A stretch of 52,503 nt of DNA from Sulfurovum sp. GTDB taxonomy: Bacteria; Campylobacterota; Campylobacteria; Campylobacterales; Sulfurovaceae. The DNA lies in NCBI GenBank assembly GCA_026983515.1, contig JALWHT010000035.1, positions 13,837-66,339 on the forward strand, read 5' to 3'. Position 1 is the first letter of the stretch; each line of letters starts with the position of its first letter. Under the pieces are notes generated by a model. It was given only the letters and a program-made list of their open reading frames with translations. It was not told the origin of the DNA and did no database searches. The position numbers were made by a program, and so were the translations under genes. This document shows positions 38,493 through 47,807 of this stretch, piece after piece.

Positions 38493-40460
38493 ATGAGTGC
38501 TTTCGCTGTCCAGCTTACCAAAGGCTTTATTGACTCCGATATCGAACTTGAGGATCATCCCGCACTCGAAGAACTGCGCCGCATCGGTGCACTCGAGAAA
38601 GAAGGGAAACTATGGAAACTCTCTTCACTCTATCGTGCGGGCAGACTTTACATCGGAAAAGACGGCCGTGGCTACCTCGAGTCGGAGTTCAAGGAACAAA
38701 AAGACCTGCTCATCGAACCCGACTATCTCGGTGATGCACGAAGCGGGGATATTGTCGTCGCCAAACGCTTCATCGGAAGACGCGGACGCGCTTCGGGCAA
38801 GGTTGTTGCCGTCATAAAACGCGCACATCTCTTTACCGTTGCCTACACCCACCGCGACGAACAGGGCAACTTCATGACACTCGACATCCGTACCGCAGAA
38901 CCTACCCATATCAAAATGCCCGGTATGGACCTCAAGGCGTTCAAAATCGGTACTGTCTTCAAGGTCGATGTCGATACAGAAGAGGTACTGGAGGTTTTCG
39001 GACACCTCGGAGATGCAAGGGTAGATGAAAAGACATCACTTGCCCTCTTCAACCGCCCAGACGCCTTTCCACAAGAGTGTGTCACAGAAGCAGTACAGAT
39101 AGAGTCGGAGGTGAACAAGTCAGAACATGAAGACCGCATCGATCTGACACACCTTGACTTTTGTACTATCGACCCCATTACCGCCAAAGATTTCGATGAC
39201 GCCATCTATTTCGACCTGGAGAAGTATGTGCTCTACGTCGCCATTGCCGATGTCAGCCACTACGTCCCCTACTTCACCGAAATAGACAAAGAGGCAAAAA
39301 AACGCGGTTTCACCACCTACCTGCCGCATAAATCCTTCCCAATGCTGCCGCGCGAACTGAGTGAAAATATCTGTTCACTTAAACCCAAGGTAGACCGTTT
39401 GGCATTTGTTGCCAAGATCACACTGGACAAGCAGACACTGCTGCCCCTTAAAGAGGAGTTCTTCGAAGCGATCATCCACTCCAAGCACCGTTTCAACTAC
39501 GAAGCAGTTGACGGTATTCTTGCCAACGGATACAGTGGAGAGAACGAGACAATAAAGTGCATTCTGCACTGGCTGCTACCGCTGCAGAAAGTAACCGTCA
39601 GACTGCGAAAGGCGCGCCTCAGACACGGCTTTGACTTTAGAAGCGAAGAGATCAAACTGACGATAGACGACAATCATGAGCTGGTCAGCACCGACATCGA
39701 AACGGGCACACCTTCACACTCGCTCATCGAAGAGTGTATGCTACTGGCCAACCAGGCTGCCGCCAAACGCTTCAACGGTGACGGCGACAGCATCTTCCGT
39801 ATCCACGAGCCGCCGCAGCTGAGCAAAATAGAAGCGCTGCTGACCGAACTTGCCGCCATCGGGCTCTATGTCGAAGAGTATGAGGAGAGCCCGGATCTCA
39901 TCCGTGCCATTCAGGCGGAAGCCAAGAAGATGGGTCTGGAGGCAGAAGTCGATGCGATGATCATAAAATCACTCCGTCAGGCAAGCTACTCCTCCCACAA
40001 TGTCGGACACTTCGGACTGGGGTTTTCACACTACAGCCACTTCACCTCCCCCATCAGGCGTTATGCCGACCTCATTTTGCACCGTCTCATCAAGACGCAG
40101 CTGCGCAACGACCCCGAAGAGGCGGAGTACCTGCTGCGCAACATCGACCCGCTCTGTGTGCGTGTGAGCGAACTCGAACGCGAAGCCACCAAGGCCGAAT
40201 GGGACTTCAGGGACCGCAAGCTTGCGCGCTGGGCGAAAAAACAGATCGGTGCCTTCTTCGAAGCGGAGGTTATCGAAGCCGGCGAAAGTGCCAAAGCCAG
40301 ACTCCTTGGCAATGTCAAAGGGGTGGAGGTACACCTCAAAGGCGACAACCTGATGCTTTTCGATAGAATACGCCTCATGATCACCGAAGTGAACATCCCC
40401 CAAGCCGTCATTATGGCGGAACTGGTACAAAAGCTCGAAAAAGAGATCACCGACCTATGA
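38493..40460 (+). CDS. rnr: Ribonuclease R / RNB-family exoribonuclease
   Basis: CTIDPITAKDFDDAIYFDLEKYVLYVAIADVSHYV; YSHFTSPIRRYADLILHRLI. Confidence 0.93.
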   Translation: MSAFAVQLTKGFIDSDIELEDHPALEELRRIGALEKEGKLWKLSSLYRAGRLYIGKDGRGYLESEFKEQKDLLIEPDYLGDARSGDIVVAKRFIGRRGRASGKVVAVIKRAHLFTVAYTHRDEQGNFMTLDIRTAEPTHIKMPGMDLKAFKIGTVFKVDVDTEEVLEVFGHLGDARVDEKTSLALFNRPDAFPQECVTEAVQIESEVNKSEHEDRIDLTHLDFCTIDPITAKDFDDAIYFDLEKYVLYVAIADVSHYVPYFTEIDKEAKKRGFTTYLPHKSFPMLPRELSENICSLKPKVDRLAFVAKITLDKQTLLPLKEEFFEAIIHSKHRFNYEAVDGILANGYSGENETIKCILHWLLPLQKVTVRLRKARLRHGFDFRSEEIKLTIDDNHELVSTDIETGTPSHSLIEECMLLANQAAAKRFNGDGDSIFRIHEPPQLSKIEALLTELAAIGLYVEEYEESPDLIRAIQAEAKKMGLEAEVDAMIIKSLRQASYSSHNVGHFGLGFSHYSHFTSPIRRYADLILHRLIKTQLRNDPEEAEYLLRNIDPLCVRVSELEREATKAEWDFRDRKLARWAKKQIGAFFEAEVIEAGESAKARLLGNVKGVEVHLKGDNLMLFDRIRLMITEVNIPQAVIMAELVQKLEKEITDL

Positions 40461-40509
40461 ACAGAATGATAAAAAGCGCTGCCACGCAGCACATACCCCA
40501 ACTATTCAC

Positions 40510-40532
40510 GTCAAAAATCGGAGATTTTTGAC
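40510..40532 (+). promoter_or_regulatory. Perfect hairpin abutting the holA start codon
   Basis: GTCAAAAATC-GGA-GATTTTTGAC (10-bp stem) ends at the base before ATG 40533; GGA loop is the only SD-like sequence. Confidence 0.6.
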
Positions 40533-41510
40533 ATGTATCAACGCGAATTCGACCAGTGCCTTGCTTCCGGACTCCCAAAAGCAGTTCTCTTTTTCGGCGA
40601 CAACGACTTTATGATCGACCACTACATCGAGCGCTACAAAACGCAGCTGCATGCAAAAGAGGAGGCGCTGGCGCTTTACTTTGACGAGTGGAACTATGAA
40701 CAGGCAAAAGGGTACCTCTCCCAAAGCTCCCTCTTTGGCGGTACCAACCTGCTGATCGTAAAGCATGACAAGAAGATCCCCAAAAAGGAGCTTGAGACCC
40801 TCATCGCACTGGCCAACAGCAATGCCGACAACTACTTCCTCTACGCCTATGCGGGAGATGCCAAGAATGCCAAGAGCCTGCAGAGCAGCTACACCGATAA
40901 AAAAGGGGGTGTCTGGGTACGCTTTTTCGAACCCAACATCCGTGACGGCATCCCTCTGCTGCAGCACAAAGCGCAGCAGATAGGACTGGACATCGACCAC
41001 TACGCCCTGCAGCACCTGATGCAGCTTCTGAACAACAACCTGGGACTCTGTATGAATGAGCTGGACAAACTGGCCATTCTGCAAACCAAAGTAACCAGCA
41101 AAGACATCGACAATCTCGTCTACTCCACCGCACCGCTTGCCATCGAACAGCTGCTCATTGAGCTCTTCAACAAACGCCCTATCACCAACATCATTACCAA
41201 ACTGCTCGAACTGGGCTACGATGAATCGGAAATTTTACGTGCGACACAGTACTTCGTCAACGAAATCTTCCTCATCAACGCCTACATCAAAATCCACGGC
41301 ACGCCCGATTTCAAAGAGATCTTCGGTTTCCTGCCGCCACCACAGGTGCGCGAACGCAAACAGCATCTTGCCCTGCGTGTCAAATCCGCCGCCCTGCTGA
41401 AGATATTCGAACATCTTCTTGAGAGTGAGATAGAGATGAAGCAGGCACCGGCTACGCAAAAAGAGGTACTGCTTTACAGTATGCTCATCAAGATTCAGCA
41501 GTTCCTTTAA
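40533..41510 (+). CDS. holA: DNA polymerase III subunit delta
   Basis: VLFFGDNDFMIDHYIERYKTQL; LLIVKHDKKIPKKELETL; DELDKLAIL. Confidence 0.8.
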   Translation: MYQREFDQCLASGLPKAVLFFGDNDFMIDHYIERYKTQLHAKEEALALYFDEWNYEQAKGYLSQSSLFGGTNLLIVKHDKKIPKKELETLIALANSNADNYFLYAYAGDAKNAKSLQSSYTDKKGGVWVRFFEPNIRDGIPLLQHKAQQIGLDIDHYALQHLMQLLNNNLGLCMNELDKLAILQTKVTSKDIDNLVYSTAPLAIEQLLIELFNKRPITNIITKLLELGYDESEILRATQYFVNEIFLINAYIKIHGTPDFKEIFGFLPPPQVRERKQHLALRVKSAALLKIFEHLLESEIEMKQAPATQKEVLLYSMLIKIQQFL

Positions 41511-41620
41511 TATCCAAATAAGTTATATTACGATAAAATATTGCTTCCAAAAATTCCTGCTCGTTTTTTTGGACGGATTTTCCGCATTTTGAAACGGGCT
41601 ATTAAACCAAAAGGAAACAC

Positions 41621-42010
41621 ATGACTTCTTATGAAACACTGTTCGTAATTAAACCTACGCTGACAGAAGAAGAGATCAACGCACAGATCGAAAGAATGAA
41701 AGAAGTTCTTGCAAAAGTTGATGCAGAACTTCTCGCAACAGATGATATGGGTATGAGAAAACTCGCTTACCCTGTAGAGAAAAACGAGAGAGGTTACTAC
41801 ACTGTACTTTACTACAAAGCCAACGGTGATGCTATCGCTGAGATTGAAAGAAACCTCAGAATCAACGAAGAAGTGCTGAAGTTCCTGACTGTGAAGTACA
41901 CAAACGGAAAAGAGATTGCACAATTCGAGAAGCTTGTTGCAGCAGCGGGTAAAAGCGCTGAGTCTAAAGCAGAAGAAGCACCGGCAGAAGCTGAAGCTCA
42001 AGAAGCGTAA
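41621..42010 (+). CDS. rpsF: 30S ribosomal protein S6
   Basis: [27 protein letters not shown]; Ala/Glu-rich tail; followed by ssb and rpsR. Confidence 0.96.
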   Translation: MTSYETLFVIKPTLTEEEINAQIERMKEVLAKVDAELLATDDMGMRKLAYPVEKNERGYYTVLYYKANGDAIAEIERNLRINEEVLKFLTVKYTNGKEIAQFEKLVAAAGKSAESKAEEAPAEAEAQEA

Positions 42011-42036
42011 TTAGCAACAATTAGAGGAGCAACCCT

Positions 42037-42558
42037 ATGTACAACAAAGTGATTTTGGTAGGAAACCTGACCAGAGATGTGGAGGTGCGATACACCCCAG
42101 GCGGTACAGCCATCGGTAATACCGGGATAGCTGTCAACCGCAAGTTCAAAGCTGCGACAGGTGAACAGAAAGACGAAACGATGTTTATTGACATCACTTT
42201 CTTCGGAAGAACTGCCGAAATTGCCAACCAGTACCTCAGAAAGGGTAGCAAGGTTTTAGTGGACGGAAGACTCAAGCTTGACCAGTGGACGGCACAGGAC
42301 GGCAGCAAACGGAGCAAACACAGTGTCACTGTGGAAAACCTCCAGATGCTCGGCAGCAGAGACGAAAATGCCGCAATGGGCGCCAACAGCTACGGCGGCG
42401 GACAGCCTCAGCAGCAGGGAGCATCCAACTACGGTGCCCCCGCTCAGGAGAGCTACAGCCAGCCAAGCCAGTCTACACCTGCTGCACCGCAGTCCCAGCC
42501 CGATCCCACACCAAGCATTCCGGAAATAGACATCAGCGAAGATGAAATACCGTTTTAG
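42037..42558 (+). CDS. ssb: Single-stranded DNA-binding protein
   Basis: [37 protein letters not shown]; acidic C-terminal tip DISEDEIPF. Confidence 0.97.
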   Translation: MYNKVILVGNLTRDVEVRYTPGGTAIGNTGIAVNRKFKAATGEQKDETMFIDITFFGRTAEIANQYLRKGSKVLVDGRLKLDQWTAQDGSKRSKHSVTVENLQMLGSRDENAAMGANSYGGGQPQQQGASNYGAPAQESYSQPSQSTPAAPQSQPDPTPSIPEIDISEDEIPF

Positions 42559-42569
42559 GAGAAACACCC

Positions 42570-42833
42570 ATGGCAGAAAGAAGAAAATTTAAAAAAAGAT
42601 ACTGTAAATACTGTGAGCAGAAAGTCGACTTCATCGACTACAAAGACCTCAATGCGCTGAAGTTCAGCCTCAGCGAAAGATTCAAAATTATGCCTCGTCG
42701 TCTGACAGGTAACTGTAAACGTCACCAGGAGATGGTCACTGTCGCAATCAAAAGAGCGAGACAGACTGCACTCATCCCTTACATCGTTGACAGAAAGAAC
42801 GTTGTAGAAAACCCGTTCGAGATCATCAAATAA
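42570..42833 (+). CDS. rpsR: 30S ribosomal protein S18
   Basis: [19 protein letters not shown]...[29 protein letters not shown]. Confidence 0.97.
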   Translation: MAERRKFKKRYCKYCEQKVDFIDYKDLNALKFSLSERFKIMPRRLTGNCKRHQEMVTVAIKRARQTALIPYIVDRKNVVENPFEIIK

Positions 42834-42837
42834 AATA

Positions 42838-42858
42838 CTGCCTGCACTATGCAGGCAG
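42838..42858 (+). terminator. Hairpin downstream of rpsF-ssb-rpsR
   Basis: CTGCCTGC-ACTAT-GCAGGCAG perfect 8-bp stem followed by a pyrimidine tract. Confidence 0.65.
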
Positions 42859-42894
42859 CTTCACTTTCCACTTTTCCCAATTATTTAAACTCTC

Positions 42895-43599
42895 TTATGC
42901 TTTTTGCAGCACAAAAAACATTTTGTCCGCTTCATCAAATCCATACAGCGACAGAGGTTTTCTTGCAAGCAGTTTCATCTGCGAAATCGATTCAAGTATT
43001 TTAGGTGTATGGTAAAACTGTTCGATAGTCTGGCTGCTTCGCCCATAACATTCACCTTCTCTCTCAAAAAGGTCAAATTTTGCTTCGTAACGTCCCTGCT
43101 CAAAGTCGCTGTCTATGGCAAGAAAGCGTGTCTCATCTTCAACAATGTACGCACCGACAGCAACATGCTCGAATCCGTAACGGGTATTGATATCAAACAA
43201 AAAGCAGCCGCCATCAGTGAGATGCTCACGTATACAGGCAAAAAAGCCCTCAAGTGCCTGGGGAGGGAGATAGTTGACCATATCAAACACAGCGGTAATG
43301 ACATCAAACTTCCCATTAAGCTCGCAAAGATCCACCGCTTCGGCATCGATCCCCTTCGTTCTGGCACGCTCTGCCATCACGGGGCTGAGGTCAATACCTT
43401 TTGCATTGACATCCGGGAAACGCTGTTGAAGTGCTGCAAGGTAAGCGCCGCTGCCGCATCCGACATCCAGCAGTGAATCGAAAGGGCATTGGGAGAGGGT
43501 TTCATAGTAGTAGTCGTAAAGTGATGTAATCGCCTCTTCGTTTTCAAGCAGATCCTCCACTTTCGCGTAGAGGTCGAGTGACGCGGTGCTGTTAGCCAT
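42895..43599 (-). CDS. SAM-dependent methyltransferase
   Basis: SLLDVGCGSGAYLAALQQRFPDVNAKGIDLSPVMAERARTKGI. Start taken at 43599. Confidence 0.88.
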   Translation of the reverse strand: MANSTASLDLYAKVEDLLENEEAITSLYDYYYETLSQCPFDSLLDVGCGSGAYLAALQQRFPDVNAKGIDLSPVMAERARTKGIDAEAVDLCELNGKFDVITAVFDMVNYLPPQALEGFFACIREHLTDGGCFLFDINTRYGFEHVAVGAYIVEDETRFLAIDSDFEQGRYEAKFDLFEREGECYGRSSQTIEQFYHTPKILESISQMKLLARKPLSLYGFDEADKMFFVLQKA

Positions 43600-44212
43600 G
43601 CTTTTCAACAACGGCTTTGATCTGCTCATACAGCGAGAGTATCTCGCCTTTTTTAGCATAGAAGCTGTTTTTATTGGCAATGAGGTGTGCTGAGGAGTCC
43701 ATAATGTCTTCTGCTACCTTCAGTCCGTTTTCACGCATAGTATTGCCCGTTTCGACAATGTCGACAATGGCATCGGCAAGCCCTACAAGCGGTGCCAGTT
43801 CGATGGAGCCGTAGAGTTTTACCACCTCGACACCTACCGCTTTTTTCGCAAAGTAGTTTTTGGTAATGTTGACCATTTTGGTTGCCACTTTAATGTTGGG
43901 ACGTGACCAGTCGAGTTCATCTTCATTTTTAATGCCGATCGCAACTTTACACTTTCCAAGCTGCATATCGAGCAGCTGGATGATGTCAAGCTCTTTTTCC
44001 GTAATGACATCGAGTCCCACTACACCGATATCGGCTGCACCGTGTTCGACATAGGTAGGAACATCCTGGTTACGTACGTTGAGGAAACGGAATCCCTCTT
44101 TTTCCATAATGAGCTCACGCCCTTCAAAACAGAATTCTCCGCCAAAAATCTCGCCAAAAATCTCCAGCGTCTGCTCAGCGATTCTTCCCTTGGGAAGTGC
44201 AACAGTCAGCAT
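43592..44212 (-). CDS. hisG: ATP phosphoribosyltransferase (short form)
   Basis: MLTVALPKGRIAEQTLEIF; AADIGVVGLDVITE; LVGLADAIVDIVETGNTMRENGL. Confidence 0.96.
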   Translation of the reverse strand: MLTVALPKGRIAEQTLEIFGEIFGGEFCFEGRELIMEKEGFRFLNVRNQDVPTYVEHGAADIGVVGLDVITEKELDIIQLLDMQLGKCKVAIGIKNEDELDWSRPNIKVATKMVNITKNYFAKKAVGVEVVKLYGSIELAPLVGLADAIVDIVETGNTMRENGLKVAEDIMDSSAHLIANKNSFYAKKGEILSLYEQIKAVVEKHG

Positions 44213-44276
44213 TGTCTACTCCTTTGGAGAAGAAGTGAGGACAACACTGTCTCTCATCTCTTTTACTCCATGTATA

Positions 44277-44306
44277 TTAAATATAAAAGCTTTTCTGCAG
44301 AAAAGC
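44277..44306 (-). terminator. Intrinsic terminator of the coaX transcript
   Basis: Minus strand GCTTTTC-TGCA-GAAAAGC (perfect 18-bp palindrome 44289-44306) followed by TTTTATATTTAA, 13 bp after the coaX stop. Confidence 0.65.
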
Positions 44307-44313
44307 ATACCAA

Positions 44314-44348
44314 AATTCCTAATTCCTAATTCCTAATTCCCCACTCCC
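44314..44348. repeat. Heptanucleotide tandem repeat overlapping the coaX stop
   Basis: AATTCCT AATTCCT AATTCCT AATTCCC CACTCCC. Confidence 0.9.
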
Positions 44349-45002
44349 CCGCAGGGCGTGCACCATTCCCTTAAACACCAGTGTTTCATCATACACGGCA
44401 TTGACAAAGAAACCGGCAAGGGTTCTGCCGTCACCGCCTGTAACATAGAGCGGTTTTCTCTGAGAGAATGTTTCAATGAGGGTTTTGATAGGCGCGATTA
44501 TACCATAGCTTATCTGCCCTTTGGTTGTGCGGGGAAGCTGTGTGAGTGAAATATCGGTATCAAGCGCTGTTTCAAGTACCGGAGAGATGCTGGTATAACT
44601 CTTCTGCAATGCCAAAAGCCCGGGGTAGATAAACCCGCCTTTGTAGATGCCCCGCTCCATCACATCCACTGTTATGGCAGAACCGGCATCGATAAAAACA
44701 CCATTGTGATGGCTCAGACACAGCGCCTTGCGGTCTATACCCATTGTGTCATATTCACCGGGAATATGTATCTTATTGAAGATGTTCTCCCACACAGTTT
44801 CCATCTTTAAGCGTGATTCCAGATAGTGATTGACCGAAATATAGTACACTTTTTTCGTACCATACTGCTCTATTGCTTCATCAGGCAACAAATGTACAAC
44901 CTCTTTACCATTGTAAAGATGAATGCGGCTATTGCCTATGTCAGCAAGAAGTGAACCATCCTCCATCTTCCATCCTCCATCTTCCATCGTTTCACGATAC
45001 AT
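44319..45002 (-). CDS. coaX: Type III pantothenate kinase
   Basis: LLADIGNSRIHLYNG; GIDRKALCLSHHNGVFIDAGSAITVDVMERGIYKGGFIYPGL; YVTGGDG. N-terminus ambiguous: 45002, 44987 and 44966 are all in-frame ATGs. Confidence 0.85.
   Translation of the reverse strand: MYRETMEDGGWKMEDGSLLADIGNSRIHLYNGKEVVHLLPDEAIEQYGTKKVYYISVNHYLESRLKMETVWENIFNKIHIPGEYDTMGIDRKALCLSHHNGVFIDAGSAITVDVMERGIYKGGFIYPGLLALQKSYTSISPVLETALDTDISLTQLPRTTKGQISYGIIAPIKTLIETFSQRKPLYVTGGDGRTLAGFFVNAVYDETLVFKGMVHALRGSGELGIRN
44956..44990. repeat. Heptanucleotide tandem repeat across the coaX start region
   Basis: CCATCCT CCATCTT CCATCCT CCATCTT CCATCGT. Confidence 0.95.
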
Positions 45003-45321
45003 GAAACACCCTCCATCCATGTTCTTCAAACAGTGCCTTGGCCTTGGAGCAGAGCGGTGCTTTGATAATGATATACTTCTTCTTGATCGCACTGCCGACA
45101 TACTTCTCCAGTTTATCATGCAGCGCCATCAGCTCCTGTGCTTCTTTACGCAGTACCCGGCTCTTCTTCTCAATCACCGTCACATTGGCATAGAAGCCTT
45201 TGAGATCTACCCCGACAAATATCTGTACTCTCTTACGGCTGCCAAGCTCTTTGGGAGAAACCTCTTTGAGGGATTTGAACACAAGGTTGTGCTGCTGTAA
45301 AAATTCGACAAGTTCTTTCAT
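44992..45321 (-). CDS. Conserved hypothetical protein (109 aa)
   Basis: Uninterrupted ORF in operon context; overlaps the coaX start. Confidence 0.7.
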   Translation of the reverse strand: MKELVEFLQQHNLVFKSLKEVSPKELGSRKRVQIFVGVDLKGFYANVTVIEKKSRVLRKEAQELMALHDKLEKYVGSAIKKKYIIIKAPLCSKAKALFEEHGWRVFHVS

Positions 45322-45346
45322 AAGACAATCTTACCCTATTTATGGT

Positions 45347-46189
45347 TTAGCCAAGCGGATGGAAAGCACGCATCGTCTCCTGAAGGTTCTGCTTCTGGAT
45401 ATGGGTATATATCTGCGTGGTTTCAAGCGAACTGTGCCCAAGCAGCTCCTGTACCACACGCAGGTCCGCTCCACCGATGATGAGTGAAGAAGCAAAGGAG
45501 TGGCGCAGTACATGGGGAGAAACTCCCAGATACTTCTTGACAATTTTGTAGGCACTGATACGGCTGAGCGGATTACCGCGGTAGTTGAGCCAGATGTAGC
45601 TGCTTGCCATTGTCTGCTTTTCCAGATAGGCATTGAGCGCCTCAAGCGCCACAGGTGCCAACGGCACCACCCGCTCCTTCTCTCCCTTGGCGAAACGTAT
45701 CTTCAGCCATCCTTCCAAAATATCGCTTCTTTGGGCGCTGAGCGCTTCGGAGATACGGCAACCACTGGCGTAGAGAAAGAGTATGAGCGCATAATCACGC
45801 AGTCCCTGAAGCGTACTTCGGTCTATCGCTGCCACGCCTGCCATAATCTCTTCGGGGCTGAGATACTTTGGCAGATTTTTGGGCACTTTCGCCATGGGTA
45901 TCTTTATCTTTTCGTGTATAAAGTTCTGACGGTGGCAGAAGGCAAAAAAGGTGTTGATAGAGGAGAGTTTACGGTTGAGCGTACGTTTGTTCTCAAAGTT
46001 TGAGAGAAAAGCAAGTACATCGGTCGTTTCTAATTTTGTAAGCGGCTTTTTGACCGTCTCTTCAAGCTGTCTAAGATCTCCAATGTAAGCAGAAACTGTC
46101 AGCTCATCCAGTGCTTTGGTGACACTGAGGTACTCTTCAAACGCAATAAGCAGATCGCTTATCGGCGCCTTAGTATCCAAGTTTGTCAA
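45347..46189 (-). CDS. xerH: Tyrosine recombinase (XerH/XerD-like)
   Basis: YASGCRISEALSAQRSDI; GVSPHVLRHSFASSLIIGGADLRVVQELLGHSSLETTQIYTHIQ. ORF opens to 46261 but a TTG at 46189 better fits the neighbouring gene. Confidence 0.9.
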   Translation of the reverse strand: MTNLDTKAPISDLLIAFEEYLSVTKALDELTVSAYIGDLRQLEETVKKPLTKLETTDVLAFLSNFENKRTLNRKLSSINTFFAFCHRQNFIHEKIKIPMAKVPKNLPKYLSPEEIMAGVAAIDRSTLQGLRDYALILFLYASGCRISEALSAQRSDILEGWLKIRFAKGEKERVVPLAPVALEALNAYLEKQTMASSYIWLNYRGNPLSRISAYKIVKKYLGVSPHVLRHSFASSLIIGGADLRVVQELLGHSSLETTQIYTHIQKQNLQETMRAFHPLG

Positions 46190-47180
46190 GATGGATGATT
46201 TCACCGTCTTTGTAGAGTTTGCCGTTGGCCACGAATACCGGAGATTCAACTTCACCCACATCGTAAATCTTGTACTTGCTCAAGTCCGGATTCAGTACAA
46301 TAAGCGAGCCCTGCTTGTCAAGTGCATAGACTCTGTTCTTATAGACTGTTGCCGCGACAAAGTGCGCGAATGTGAATTTTTTGGCAGCCAGCGGCTCAAG
46401 TGTGCTATCGAGTTTGATAATATCCCCCTCTTTGGTAAAGAGATAGATATAGTTTCCGCCAATGGCCACATCTGCAACATTTTTTTTGTACTCAAATTCT
46501 CCATCGGTACCAAGTGTCAGCAGTTTTTTCGGTGTGGCTGCAACCAGTGTGTCACCCATTCGCTCAAGGTAAATGACATTGTTGAATACCTTGTCACTGC
46601 TGAGGTAAACCACCTTCATCGCTTCGGGATCACGCGTATCGAAGATGACCAGTTTGCCGTCAAGCATCGGCATGACAACCAGAGTATCTATAAAGAGTGG
46701 GCTTGCTGCTCGCGCATCGATGGCGTAGGTACGCTCCGACCGATTTTCGACAATCTTTTTGCCCTCTTTGATACTGTAGAGTCCAAAGGCATTGTTCTCG
46801 AGGATGTAGGCAACCAGTCCGTTACGCACGCTTGCAGAGACCACAGGCGGCTGCATTTTCACTTCTTTGATGACCTTGCCGCTGTTCTTGTCGATCAGAC
46901 GGAACATCCCCTCGGCATTGCTTGCCAGAATGTATTTTCCGCTCTCACTGAGGAACCGGAATCCCTCTCCCAACGATGTGTTATGTATACCGTTTTTATC
47001 GATATATCCGCCATTTGCCAGCGTCGCCCCGTCACGGCTGACATCGACAATGGTACCGTTGAAACTGCTCTCGGCTCCCGAGGCAGAAAGGGTATTTTCC
47101 GGTTCAAAGTACTGTTTCGAGCTGCATCCGGAGAAGAGCAGTGCGCCGGCAGTCAAAGAGAGGAGAAGAAGCGTTTTCAT
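46170..47180 (-). CDS. Lipoprotein with beta-propeller-like repeats (BamB-like)
   Basis: Lipobox LLFSGCSSK; repeated G-x-V/Y-blade segments; downstream of a YfgM-like gene. Confidence 0.65.
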   Translation of the reverse strand: MKTLLLLSLTAGALLFSGCSSKQYFEPENTLSASGAESSFNGTIVDVSRDGATLANGGYIDKNGIHNTSLGEGFRFLSESGKYILASNAEGMFRLIDKNSGKVIKEVKMQPPVVSASVRNGLVAYILENNAFGLYSIKEGKKIVENRSERTYAIDARAASPLFIDTLVVMPMLDGKLVIFDTRDPEAMKVVYLSSDKVFNNVIYLERMGDTLVAATPKKLLTLGTDGEFEYKKNVADVAIGGNYIYLFTKEGDIIKLDSTLEPLAAKKFTFAHFVAATVYKNRVYALDKQGSLIVLNPDLSKYKIYDVGEVESPVFVANGKLYKDGEIIHLDKLGY

Positions 47181-47181
47181 C

Positions 47182-47760
47182 TTACTCTGCCTTCAGTGTG
47201 GAGTGTTCAAGCAGTTTGGCAAATGCCGCAAGCGGTGATCTTGCATCGATCAGGGAGAGTCTCTCTTTGGCTTTTTCTCCCTTTCCTGCTTTAATGTCAA
47301 GGTAGGCAGATTCAAGAATGGCAAGCTCTTTGTAAAGTGTTGAATCGACTGGCTTCTTTTCAATCGCTGCAACGGTATAACGGCTCATATCCGCCAAAAT
47401 GTCATCTTTGCTCTTTTCAATAGGTGCAAGTGCTTTGACATCCTGTGCTTTGGCTGCTTTGGAAAAAGTGTAAAGCTCATACAGAGCGGGGTTTTTCTCT
47501 TTGAGTACAGCAAGTGCAGCCTTGTCATCAGGCTTTTGCTGCAGTGTCAAAAAGGCCTGGTTGGCTGCTTCGAGTCTGGACTGGTGTACCGCATCCATAC
47601 CCATCGTAATAACGAAGTAGAAGAGGATAGCCGCTGCCAGCCCCCAGATTGAGAGTTTGTTCTTTTTGTAGAACGTTTCAAGCTTAAATACGCTCTCCAA
47701 CACCTTTTCATCGCCACTCAGTTCCGTTTTGACATAATTGACATCATCTTTAATGCTCAC
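47182..47760 (-). CDS. Single-TM TPR-like protein (YfgM-like)
   Basis: N-terminal cytosolic part, TM (LSIWGLAAAILFYFVITMGM), helical-repeat C-terminus; paired with the lipoprotein gene. Confidence 0.6.
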   Translation of the reverse strand: MSIKDDVNYVKTELSGDEKVLESVFKLETFYKKNKLSIWGLAAAILFYFVITMGMDAVHQSRLEAANQAFLTLQQKPDDKAALAVLKEKNPALYELYTFSKAAKAQDVKALAPIEKSKDDILADMSRYTVAAIEKKPVDSTLYKELAILESAYLDIKAGKGEKAKERLSLIDARSPLAAFAKLLEHSTLKAE

Positions 47761-47807
47761 GCCGTGCTCCCTTGCATTTTACTTGACACTATTATACCAA
47801 TTTGCGA

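Noticed and set aside
46116-47294. 392-aa + strand ORF opposite the lipoprotein and YfgM-like genes
   Set aside because: Antisense shadow; the minus-strand genes have a lipobox, TM segment and operon spacing.
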